A stretch of 64,000 bases of DNA from positions 146,258 through 210,257 of the forward strand of contig JACKGW010000007.1 in the NCBI GenBank assembly GCA_020631815.1, read 5' to 3'. The position numbers and the translations under genes are program-made. Below are positions 52,575-61,723 of the stretch, in pieces; positions within the stretch are counted from its first letter, which is position 1; each line of letters begins with the position of its first letter. The notes beneath the pieces are model-generated. The model made no database searches, was not told the DNA's origin, and saw only the letters and a list, made by a program, of their open reading frames with translations. The DNA is from Planctomycetota bacterium (GTDB taxonomy: Bacteria; Planctomycetota; PLA2; JAEUHO01).

Positions 52575-53572
52575 GCGAGGCGCACGGCCGCGTCGAGCGC
52601 CATCGCGTCACGAGCCGACTGCTGGCCGGCAACCCCCTCGGGGATCCGTGCGAGCGCGACGTCCCCGTCTGGCTGCCGCCGGGCTACGACCCCGAGGGCA
52701 GCGCGCGCTACCCGGTGCTGTTCGGACTGGCCGGCTTCACGGGCACGGGTGCGTCGTTCCTCGCCTACGACTGGTACCAAGGCACGTTGCCCGAGCGCTT
52801 GGATCGCCTCGTGGCCGCCGGCGAGATGCCGCCGGCCGTGATCGTCTTCGTGGACGGCATGACAGCCCTCGGCGGCAACCAGTACATCGACTCGGCGGCG
52901 GTCGGCCCGTGGGCGCGCCACGTCGTCGACGAGCTCGTGCCGTGGGCGGAGCAGGCCTTCCGTGTGCTGCCCGGTCGCGAGCATCGCGGGGTGTTCGGCA
53001 AGTCGAGCGGCGGCTTCGGTGCGTTGCGCTTCGCCATGGACCACGCCGACACGTTTGCCGGTGCGGCCTGCCACTCGGGCGACCTCTACTTCGAGTCCTG
53101 CTACGGCCCGATGTTGCCCAAGGCCGTGGACGCGCTGGCGGCCGCGGGCGGCCTCGAGCGATTCCGCGCGACGTGTCGCGACGCGCCGACCTTCCCGGGT
53201 CGTCTCTTCCCTGCGCTGGAGGTCGTCGCCCTGGCGGCGTTCTACAGCCCGCGCGAAGACGCGGGCGTCGACCTGCCGTTCGACGAGCGCACGGGCGAGC
53301 GACGTGAGGACGTCTGGGCGCGTTGGCTGGCGCACGATCCCGTGCGACGCGTCGGCGTCTCGGCGGCGGCGCTCGGATCGCTGCGGCATCTGTACGTGGA
53401 GTGCGGGACGCGCGACGAGTACCACCTGCACCACGGCGCGCGCATCTTCTCGGCGCGGCTGTCCGACCTCGGCATCTGCCACCAGCACGTCGAGTTCGAC
53501 GACGGCCATCGCCATCTGGGCTACCGCTACGACCAGAGCCTGCCCGGACTGGCCCGGGCCTTGCTTGCCTGA
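52571..53572 (+). CDS. Alpha/beta-hydrolase esterase (esterase D/S-formylglutathione hydrolase type)
   Basis: 333 residues, cytoplasmic. Matches the putative-esterase (PF00756-type) fold: RDVPVWLPPGYDPEGSARYP near the start, nucleophile S145 in GKSSGGFG, Asp in ECGTRDEYH and His in FDDGHRHLGYR. It hydrolyses ester or thioester bonds; the substrate is unknown. The GTG at 52571 gives a GTGA overlap with the lipoprotein gene; an in-frame ATG at 52532 lies inside that gene. Confidence 0.88.
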   Translation: MSEAHGRVERHRVTSRLLAGNPLGDPCERDVPVWLPPGYDPEGSARYPVLFGLAGFTGTGASFLAYDWYQGTLPERLDRLVAAGEMPPAVIVFVDGMTALGGNQYIDSAAVGPWARHVVDELVPWAEQAFRVLPGREHRGVFGKSSGGFGALRFAMDHADTFAGAACHSGDLYFESCYGPMLPKAVDALAAAGGLERFRATCRDAPTFPGRLFPALEVVALAAFYSPREDAGVDLPFDERTGERREDVWARWLAHDPVRRVGVSAAALGSLRHLYVECGTRDEYHLHHGARIFSARLSDLGICHQHVEFDDGHRHLGYRYDQSLPGLARALLA

Positions 53573-53635
53573 CGGCCCGCGAGCCCGCTGCCCGCGCGGG
53601 TCCGCACGACCGTCCGCGACGCGCCGTGGAGGCCG

Positions 53636-53641
53636 TACAGT
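53636..53641 (+). promoter_or_regulatory. -10 box (TACAGT)
   Basis: GTACAGT lies 27 bases before the ATG at 53668. It fits the recurring -10 pattern; the gene also has a good ribosome-binding site, so it has a short leader. Confidence 0.4.
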
Positions 53642-53667
53642 GGGGGGCCGGCTCCAGGAGGTCCCCG

Positions 53668-55254
53668 ATGGACGACGCCCGTTCGACTTGGCGATCGCTC
53701 GTGCTGCCCCTCGCGGGGCTGCTCGTGCTGGTCCTGCTGGCCGCGGGCCTGCCCGCGGGCCTCGGGGCGCCGGGCGCCAGCCCCGCGCTCGCCGGCCCCG
53801 ATGACGACGATGCCGACGAGGACGGCAAGGAGGGCGACGACGAGCCGCCCCCGGACCTCGGCGAGAAGGACGTGCCGTTCATCGAGAAGGTCAACGAGGC
53901 CATCGAGAAGGGAACGAACTGGCTGCTGGCGCGCGGAAAGATCTTCGAGATCCCCGGAGCGCGCGACGAGGCCCAGGGAGCCCACTACGGCTTCATCCAG
54001 TCCAAGACGCTCTACGGGGGCGGTACCGGCCCCGGCTACCCGCACCCCGCGGGTCCCACGGCCCTCGCGCTCTACACCCTGCTCAAGTGCGACGTCGAGC
54101 CGTCGCACGGCGTGATCGAGCGCGGCTTCACCTGGCTGAAGGTGCGCCACCGCATCACCCAGGAGTGGGACATGCAGGGTGAGTTCGACCCGTTCACGTG
54201 GACCCATACGGAAGCCGGCAGCTCGTACGAGATCTCCGCGATGATCTTGGCGCTCACCGCGAAGTACGACCAGAAGAAGCACACGGGCACCAGCCGCAAG
54301 AAGCTGCGCATCCGCGACAAGGACGACCAAGAGTGGCTCGTCGAGCTGGTCGAGGGACTCGTCGATCGACGCGGTTCACCCGACAAGGACTCACCGCCCG
54401 CCGACCGACTCGGCTGGCGCTACAACATGCCGCGCATCCAGCTGGGCGGTGGCGGGGGCGGACGCGGCCGCAGCGTGGCTGGCAAGACGCGGTCGGTCAA
54501 CGTCCCGCCGCACGCCAACCAAGACCTCTCCAGCACGCAGCTGGCCGCGCTGGCGCTCTACAACGCCCACCGCTTCGGTGTCGACGTGGATCCGCAGATC
54601 TGGCTCGACATTGCGGAGTTCACGCTGTCGCACCAGGAAGAGACGGGTCCGGACCACGAGCGCCACGACCCCGGTCTCGCGCGTGGTGGCTACGCGGCGC
54701 CCAAGGACAAGGCGCGTGGCTTCATGTACATCAAGGGCAGCCCCGACCGCTCCGAGGGCAAGGCCACCGGTTCGATGACGGCCTGCGGCATCGCGAACCT
54801 GCTGATGTGCCAAGAGGTGCTGGCCAACCACAGGAAGACCAAGCGCACCTTCGGTACGAGCCCGCTCGCTGCGCAGATGGAGAAGGCGGTGTGGGACGGG
54901 CTGGCCTGGCTCGACCGCAACTGGTCCAGCTTCGACAACCGCAACAGCGGCACCGGCTACCACACGTACTACCTGTACGCGCTCGAGCGCACGATGGACA
55001 TGCTCGGCAAGCAGCTGGTGGGCAAGCGCCTCTGGTACCAAGAGGGCGCCGAGCAGCTCTTGAAGCGCATCCAGCGCACGTCCAGCCAAGTGCCCGACAA
55101 GAAGATGAGGACCGAGGCGATGGACACGATGTTCTGGGAGACCAAGTCCACCCACGAGCCCTACGACGTCCTCGACACGTGCTTCGCCCTCCTCTTCCTC
55201 AAGCGCGCTACCCGCGGCGTCATGCCCCCGCCTGCTGCCGTTACGGGCAATTGA
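53668..55254 (+). CDS. Secreted prenyltransferase/squalene-oxidase-repeat protein
   Basis: 528 residues. Signal peptide or anchor (about 10-40, LVLPLAGLLVLVLLAAGLP), an acidic linker (about 42-60) and an alpha-toroid region with repeats of the form AINKALNWL and YHTYYLYALERTMDMLG. Such exported toroid proteins are common in planctomycetes and unrelated in activity to terpene cyclases: no DxDD motif is seen. CAGGAGG precedes the ATG. It is transcribed alone and its end faces a 393-base intergenic region. Function unknown. Confidence 0.82.
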   Translation: MDDARSTWRSLVLPLAGLLVLVLLAAGLPAGLGAPGASPALAGPDDDDADEDGKEGDDEPPPDLGEKDVPFIEKVNEAIEKGTNWLLARGKIFEIPGARDEAQGAHYGFIQSKTLYGGGTGPGYPHPAGPTALALYTLLKCDVEPSHGVIERGFTWLKVRHRITQEWDMQGEFDPFTWTHTEAGSSYEISAMILALTAKYDQKKHTGTSRKKLRIRDKDDQEWLVELVEGLVDRRGSPDKDSPPADRLGWRYNMPRIQLGGGGGGRGRSVAGKTRSVNVPPHANQDLSSTQLAALALYNAHRFGVDVDPQIWLDIAEFTLSHQEETGPDHERHDPGLARGGYAAPKDKARGFMYIKGSPDRSEGKATGSMTACGIANLLMCQEVLANHRKTKRTFGTSPLAAQMEKAVWDGLAWLDRNWSSFDNRNSGTGYHTYYLYALERTMDMLGKQLVGKRLWYQEGAEQLLKRIQRTSSQVPDKKMRTEAMDTMFWETKSTHEPYDVLDTCFALLFLKRATRGVMPPPAAVTGN

Positions 55255-55260
55255 TGGGGT

Positions 55261-55304
55261 GCGTGGGAACGGCTCGCCAGATGCTCGGTCCCGCACCAGC
55301 ATCG
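55261..55304 (-). repeat. Dispersed 44-nt repeat, copy 2
   Basis: Inverted relative to copy 1 at 39908-39951; 38 of 44 bases match. It begins 7 bases after the stop of the prenyltransferase-like gene. Confidence 0.6.
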
Positions 55305-55560
55305 GCTCCTCGAGTGAACAGACCACGAGTCGTCGCCGATGCTGGCGCGCTACCGTCGCCCTGACGACCCGATGCGTGGCGGAGGAACCTCATTTCTGCC
55401 GCGGTTGATGCCCGGGTCTGAGGCCAGCGGACCGGTCACCCCGGCACCCGTCGCGGCCTACGTGGCCGCGGGTCGGGAGCTCCCGACGCAGCGACTGCGT
55501 CAGGCCGTCAAGCGCATCCCTTGGGGGCCTGCCTCGGCTTCACGTTCGTCCGTCTGGCAA

Positions 55561-55593
55561 TTGACAGGGGTGGTGGGGCGGGGGCGTTAGCCT
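55561..55593 (+). promoter_or_regulatory. sucC promoter candidate (TTGACA ... TAGCCT)
   Basis: A perfect -35 hexamer TTGACA (55561-55566) is followed, after an unusually long 21 bases, by TAGCCT (55588-55593). The start codon is at 55648, giving a leader of about 50 bases. Confidence 0.4.
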
Positions 55594-55647
55594 CCCGGGC
55601 CAGCGGCCGCGGCAGTCCCTGTTGCCCGCCGCACGACGGAGGGCGCC

Positions 55648-56804
55648 GTGAAGCTGCACGAGTTCCAGGCCAAGGGGCGCTTCGCCGCCGCGGGCCTCGC
55701 AGTCCCGCGAGGCATCGTGGCCAAGAAGCCCAAGCAGGTCGGCAAGGCCTTCAAGAAGCTGGGCTCTCCCCTGGCCGTCGTGAAGGCCCAGATCCACGCG
55801 GGTGGTCGCGGCAAGGCGGGCGGCGTCAAGCTCGTGCGCAGCGCCGAGGAGGCCGAGGGTGTCGCGAAGGCGCTCCTGGGCAAGCCCCTCGTCACGCCGC
55901 AGAACGCGCCCGAGGGCACCGTCGTTCGCCAGGTGCTCGTGGAAGAGGGCCTGCCGATCCTCAAGGAGTACTACGCCGCCGTGCTGCTCGATCGGCGCGC
56001 GGAGGCTCCCGTCCTCATGGTGTCGGCCGAAGGCGGCATGGACATCGAGGAGGTCGCGGCCACGCGGCCCCACGCGATCCTGCGCGAAGTCATCGATCCG
56101 GTCGCCGGGCTCTACGACTTCCAGGCGCGTCGCCTCGTGTACCAGCTGGGTGTGCCCGCCGATCTCGTGCGCGGCTTCACGAGCGTGCTCAAGGGCTTGG
56201 CCCAGGTCTTCCAGCGCGACGACGCCTCGCTCGTCGAGGTCAACCCGCTGGTCACCACCACGGACGGTCGCGTCGTCTGCCTCGACGGCAAGATGACGCT
56301 CGACGACAACGCGCTCTTCCGTCACAAGGACCTGCAGGCCCTGCGCGACGAGAGCGAAGAGGACCCCACCGAGCTCAAGGCTCGCGCGGCCGGTCTCTCC
56401 TACGTCAAGCTCGACGGCAACATCGGCTGCTTGGTGAACGGCGCCGGCTTGGCGATGGCCACCATGGACATCATCAAGCTCGAAGGCGGCGAGCCGGCCA
56501 ACTTCCTCGACGTGGGCGGTAGCGCCAGCGCCGAGCAGGTGAAGACCGCGTTCTCGATCATCCTCGAGGACCCCAACGTGAAGGGCATCCTCGTGAACAT
56601 CTTCGGCGGCATCATGCGCTGCGACATCGTCGCGCAGGGCGTCGTCGAGGCCACGCGCGCCCTCGGCCTGCAGGTGCCGCTGGTGGTGCGCCTCCACGGC
56701 TCGAACATGGAAGAGGGGCGCAAGATCCTGGCCGACAGCGGCTTGGAGATCACGGCGGCCAAGGACATGGGCGATGCAGCCCGCAAGATCGTAAAGGCGG
56801 TGTC

Positions 56805-56808
<4 letters not shown>
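55648..56808 (+). CDS. sucC: Succinyl-CoA synthetase beta subunit (ATP-grasp)
   Basis: 386 residues, normal length. With SucD it interconverts succinyl-CoA and succinate with nucleotide phosphorylation in the TCA cycle. Features: N-terminal KLHEFQAKGRFAAAGLAVPR, ATP-grasp KAQIHAGGRGKAGGVKLV, NPLVTTTDGRVVCLDGKM and the C-terminal ligase domain GGIMRCDIVAQGVV. GGAGGGC precedes the GTG. The stop overlaps sucD (GTGA). Confidence 0.96.
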
Positions 56809-57860
<1,052 letters not shown>

Positions 57861-57899
57861 CTTCCGCGCGGCGGACGCCCGAGGCTTGCGACCTCGGGG

Positions 57900-57905
57900 T
57901 ACCGT
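57900..57905 (+). promoter_or_regulatory. -10 box (TACCGT), leaderless-type start
   Basis: GTACCGT ends 6 bases before the ATG at 57912 of the cytochrome-like membrane protein. No -35 at usual distance. Confidence 0.4.
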
Positions 57906-57911
57906 CTCGGG

Positions 57912-58694
57912 ATGCGATCCGATCTGCGACTCGTGGACCTGCCCGGCGGCGCGCGCCTCGCCGTCGCCGGGTTTGCCGTCCTCTTCCTCGCCTTCTCCGT
58001 GGTGGCACAGGCCCAGCTGTGGGTGCACGCCGGTGGCGGCAAGCTGCCGACGCCCCAGCGCGTGCTGGAGCGCTACCACGGCCGTGCGGACAGCTCGCAC
58101 CTCCACGAGGCTCTCGACCCGGCACTGCCCGAGGACGATCCGCACGCGATGTACCCCTTCCTGGGGGACGACGACGCAACGCGCCGTGAGCGACGCGACG
58201 TGGTGTTGGCGTGGGTCGAGTCCGGCGCAGCGGAGTCGGGCTTCGAGCCCGTGCGCCAGATCCTGACCGATCCGCTGCTCTGCGCGCAGTGCCACGAAGA
58301 CGGGGGCAGCGCTCCCTTCGCGCTTGCGACGTACGAGGACGTGCTGCCCCACGCCCGCCGGGGCGAGGGGATGCCGTGGCCGCAGCTGCTGACGTCGGCC
58401 CACAACCACTTGTTCGCGTTCGCCGTGGCGGCGCTCGCGTTGTCGCTCGCCATGGCCTTCTCGCGCGCTCCTCGGGCGTTGCGGCACCTGGCGATCGGCG
58501 CCGCGTTCGTCGCGCCCTTGCTGGACGTCGGGGGCTGGCTGCTCACGCGCTGGCAGGGCGGCCCCTGGCATTGGCTCGTCATGGCGGGCGGTGCCCTGTT
58601 CGGCGTCGCCACGACCTTCATGGCGGCGTGGGTCGTGCTCGACGTGTTGCGGGGCCCCGGTCGCACGCAGCCCGGCCCGGCCGCGGATGCGTGA
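57912..58694 (+). CDS. Membrane protein with CxxCH heme-binding motif
   Basis: 260 residues. Transmembrane helices at about 15-35, 165-185, 190-212 and 220-247. Between the first and second lies a periplasmic-side segment with LLCAQCHEDG, a c-type heme site (C124, C127, H128). It is probably a membrane cytochrome partner of the next gene product. The ATG follows a TACCGT -10 box by 6 bases. It overlaps the next gene by 8 bases. Confidence 0.82.
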   Translation: MRSDLRLVDLPGGARLAVAGFAVLFLAFSVVAQAQLWVHAGGGKLPTPQRVLERYHGRADSSHLHEALDPALPEDDPHAMYPFLGDDDATRRERRDVVLAWVESGAAESGFEPVRQILTDPLLCAQCHEDGGSAPFALATYEDVLPHARRGEGMPWPQLLTSAHNHLFAFAVAALALSLAMAFSRAPRALRHLAIGAAFVAPLLDVGGWLLTRWQGGPWHWLVMAGGALFGVATTFMAAWVVLDVLRGPGRTQPGPAADA

Positions 58695-60489
58695 GCGGAC
58701 CGCCCTGCTGCTGATTGCCGTCGCGGCACTCGTCGGGGGTCTCGCGCGAACCGACGCCGGTGACCTGCCTGCCGAGCTGCCGCTCCCGCCGGCTCCCGAC
58801 CTCGCCTTCTACATGAAGCGCGTAGCGCCGTTCGTCGAGGCCTCGTGTGCATCGTGCCACCGGGAGGGCGGCGGACGGTTTCGGTTGCCGCCGCTCGCCG
58901 CGGATGGCCGTGTCGATCGCGCGGCCGACTTCGTGGCGGTGCGGCCCTTCGTCGACCGCCAAGCGCCGTGGCGCAGTCCCTTCCTGCTGAAGGTCCTCTC
59001 ACCTGCTGATGGCGGCGACGAGCATGCGGGCGGCTCCTTCTGCCGCGCGGACGACGAACGCCACGACATGCTGTTGGACTTCGTCTCTGGCGCCACGCTC
59101 GACAACTTGCCGCCCGAGGTGTGGTTCGAGGAGGACACGCTGCGCGCCAGCCCCGGCGACACCGTCAAGGTGGATGGACGCGACAGCTTCGACCGGGACT
59201 GTGTCGACCGCAGCTGCCTCTCGTACGTCTGGGAGCTCGTCGCGCGCCCACCGGACTCGCAAGTGTCGTTGGCCGACCGTCGGGCCGGCGCGCTCTCGAT
59301 CACGCCCGACTCGCCCGGCACGTACGTGGTGCGGCTGCGCGTTGGCGATGGGCACGTCTGGAGCGCGCCACGCGACGTCACCATCGAGGTCCTGGAGGGC
59401 GGGGGCCGCCCCGCGAGCAGCTCCACGCGCGGGAGCGGCCTCGAGCGTCTCGAGCCCGAGATGCTCGTCCGCGTGCGCCGGCTCTACCTCGATCTCCTGG
59501 GACGCCCGCCGCGGCCCGAGGAGGCCTGGGCCGACGGGCGACGCAACGCCGACACGCTGGCCGCCGACCTGCTCGGCCGCGCCGAGCATGGGCGCTGCGT
59601 GGTGGAGGACGCGACCGTGGCCTTCGGGCTCGTCGACGACGACCGGCCGGCGGGTGCGGAGGCACGTGACCTGGCCTTGCGCGTGCCCAGCGAAGGTCTC
59701 TCGCCCGTCGACATCGAGCGCGTGCTGCTGGCCGACCCGGCGGCGCGGCGCCTGCTCTCCGACCCGGGGACGGGACCCGAGCTGCTGGGCGCCGTGCTGA
59801 CGTCGACGGCCACGGACGGTCGACTGGAACCCGACGAGAACGGCAGGGACATCGCCGCCGCGTATGCACGCGTGCTGGCCGGCGAAGGACCGCAAGACGT
59901 GCCGAGCCTCGGTCGCGTCGACAGCGTGGGCAGCGCGATCGACGCGCTGCTCGCCTCGGACACGCTGGCCGACCTCGCCATCCGGCGCTACCTGGGTCGA
60001 GCGGTTGGCGAGGACATGGCCGCGCGGCATGCACTCGAAGCGCGCTTGGCCGTGACGGAGGGGGCCGCCGCCTGGCGTGCGCTGCTCGTGCGCCTCGTCA
60101 CGGAGCGCGCCCGCGAGCAGGGCGGGACGCGACGACCCAAGGGGCGCTTGCGGCTGCTGCGCTCGCTCTTCGTCGACCTGCTCGGTCGGCGGCCGACCGA
60201 TCGCGAGCTCGTGGCGCTCGTGCGCGCCACCGACCGACTGCCCGGTGCCATCGCCCCACATACGGTGCTCGCCAAGGTGCTGCTCGACTCCGGCCAGGTC
60301 GGGCTGCCGTTGCTCGTCGACATCCAGGACGCGCCGCGCTGGCTGACCGACCGCTTCTTGTTGCACCTGGGCCGACGACCGGCCCCCGAGGAGCTCCAGG
60401 CCTACGGCCGTGTGTTGCTGGACCCCGATGGGGGCGTCGAGCTGGTCGTTCTCGCCTTGGTCACGAACGCGGAGTACGCGTGCCGATGA
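58687..60489 (+). CDS. Exported planctomycete-type cytochrome protein with PKD and DUF1549-like repeats
   Basis: 600 residues. Signal peptide or anchor (1-20), then a c-type heme motif VEASCASCHREGGG (C54, C57, H58) in a planctomycete cytochrome setting. A PKD-like beta domain follows (about 135-240, GDTVKVDGRDSFDRDC and PGTYVVRLRVGDG). Three segments resemble the DUF1549 signature: VRRLYLDLLGRPPRPEEA near 263, LRSLFVDLLGRRPTDREL near 490 and FLLHLGRRPAPEEL near 556. A full planctomycete PSCyt1-PSCyt2-DUF1553 arrangement is not present. The ATG overlaps the previous stop by 8 bases. Confidence 0.8.
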   Translation: MRERTALLLIAVAALVGGLARTDAGDLPAELPLPPAPDLAFYMKRVAPFVEASCASCHREGGGRFRLPPLAADGRVDRAADFVAVRPFVDRQAPWRSPFLLKVLSPADGGDEHAGGSFCRADDERHDMLLDFVSGATLDNLPPEVWFEEDTLRASPGDTVKVDGRDSFDRDCVDRSCLSYVWELVARPPDSQVSLADRRAGALSITPDSPGTYVVRLRVGDGHVWSAPRDVTIEVLEGGGRPASSSTRGSGLERLEPEMLVRVRRLYLDLLGRPPRPEEAWADGRRNADTLAADLLGRAEHGRCVVEDATVAFGLVDDDRPAGAEARDLALRVPSEGLSPVDIERVLLADPAARRLLSDPGTGPELLGAVLTSTATDGRLEPDENGRDIAAAYARVLAGEGPQDVPSLGRVDSVGSAIDALLASDTLADLAIRRYLGRAVGEDMAARHALEARLAVTEGAAAWRALLVRLVTERAREQGGTRRPKGRLRLLRSLFVDLLGRRPTDRELVALVRATDRLPGAIAPHTVLAKVLLDSGQVGLPLLVDIQDAPRWLTDRFLLHLGRRPAPEELQAYGRVLLDPDGGVELVVLALVTNAEYACR

Positions 60490-61610
60490 GCCGGCTCCGC
60501 CGATCCCTCGCAGCCGTCCTCGTTCTGCTTCTGGCAGCGGCGCCGGCCCTGCCGCGCGGCGCGGGCCCGCGGCCCCGGGCGCCCGAGCACGTCGTGCTGA
60601 TCGTGGTCGGTGGCGGCGTGCGCCCCGACGACCTCGCGCACCGCGAGCGCATGCCGGCCTTGTCCGCGTGGAGCGAGCAGCGTGACGTCGTGCGCGTCGA
60701 TCGCGTCCTCTCCGGCGCGCGCAGCCTGGACGAGGCGCTCGTGCGGATGCTCTCGGTGCGCAGCGCGGGCGTCGTCGACGACGGCGTGCTCCGCGCGGCC
60801 GTGCCGACGATCGTCGATCGCGCCGAGGGCTGGTTCGTGTCCACGCCAGGACGCGACACGCTCGGCCCTGCCACGGTGCGACGACCCCGGCAACCCGGCC
60901 GCCCGCCCGCGGGTCGCTTCGCCTACGGCGCGGGCGCGTTCGGCGAAGCCCTCGCGCCGTACCTCGAAGCCATGGGTCGGCCGCTGCCGCTGGAGGGGCG
61001 GGCCTTCGAGCTGCTGCAGGGCCTACGCGAGATGCACCTGGCGCGCATCGCGCCCGTGCTGCCACCGGGCGTGCGACTCGGTGATGCGGCGTTCCTGCGC
61101 GTGGAAGCCGCGCTGTTCGACGAGCTCGACCGACGAGCGCTCTACGTGAAGGGCGCTGCGCCCGACGACACCCGCGCACTGCGCATGGCGCGCACGCTGC
61201 TGGCCGTACATCGACCGCGCTTGCTCGTCGTGCGACTGGCCGACGCCGAGGTCGGGTCCGTCTCCGCCGCGCGTCAGGAGCGGGTGCTGGGGGAGGTCGA
61301 CCGTGGTGTGGCCGGGCTGCTGGCGGCCATCGAGAGCGATCCCGAGCTGGCCGCGACCACGGCCGTCGTCGTCGTCACCGACCGGGCGCGCCGCGAGAAG
61401 CCCGAAGCCGACGGGCGCCTGCTCGAGCCTTCGAGCCCTCGCGAGGACCTGGGTGCGGTGGCCCTGCTCCGGGGACCGGGGCTGGTCCGGCGCAGCGTGA
61501 AGCCGCCGCGGCGGCTGGAGGACGTAGGCGCCACGATCGCCGCGTGGCTGGGTCTGGAGCCCGATCCCGGGGCCGAGGGCCGCGCCTGGGCCGAGCTGAC
61601 GCCTCGCTGA
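60486..61610 (+). CDS. Exported alkaline-phosphatase-superfamily-like protein (DUF1501/sulfatase type), diverged
   Basis: 374 residues. Signal peptide (about 6-25). The N-terminal strand-loop HVVLIVVGGGVRPDDLAHRE resembles the first metal-binding motif of the superfamily, though the usual nucleophile Ser/Thr/Cys is not clear. The C-terminal VVVVTDRARREKP could be the late Asp-His region, with no His. Key metal ligands therefore look incomplete, so activity is doubtful. In planctomycetes DUF1501 proteins of this superfamily accompany DUF1549 proteins; this gene is directly downstream of one (ATGA overlap). Assignment tentative. Confidence 0.65.
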   Translation: MSRLRRSLAAVLVLLLAAAPALPRGAGPRPRAPEHVVLIVVGGGVRPDDLAHRERMPALSAWSEQRDVVRVDRVLSGARSLDEALVRMLSVRSAGVVDDGVLRAAVPTIVDRAEGWFVSTPGRDTLGPATVRRPRQPGRPPAGRFAYGAGAFGEALAPYLEAMGRPLPLEGRAFELLQGLREMHLARIAPVLPPGVRLGDAAFLRVEAALFDELDRRALYVKGAAPDDTRALRMARTLLAVHRPRLLVVRLADAEVGSVSAARQERVLGEVDRGVAGLLAAIESDPELAATTAVVVVTDRARREKPEADGRLLEPSSPREDLGAVALLRGPGLVRRSVKPPRRLEDVGATIAAWLGLEPDPGAEGRAWAELTPR

Positions 61611-61661
61611 TCCGGAAGGCCCGGAGATCAGCGCGACCACGGGGGACGCAAGCCCTTGCGG

Positions 61662-61667
61662 TAGGAT
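61662..61667 (+). promoter_or_regulatory. -10 box (TAGGAT)
   Basis: GTAGGAT lies 57 bases before the ATG at 61724 and fits the recurring -10 pattern. Confidence 0.4.
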
Positions 61668-61723
61668 CCGTCCGAGAGCCGGGCGCGGGGGCGCGCCGGA
61701 TCCGTGATCCCGGGGGCCGCACG

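Larger units (their letters stand above)
55255..55647. other. Intergenic region upstream of sucC
   Basis: 393 bases without a supported gene. It holds copy 2 of the 44-nt dispersed repeat (55261-55304), an inverted repeat pairing CCAGCATCGGC with GCCGATGCTGG across about 28 bases, and the sucC promoter region (55561-55593). Confidence 0.55.
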
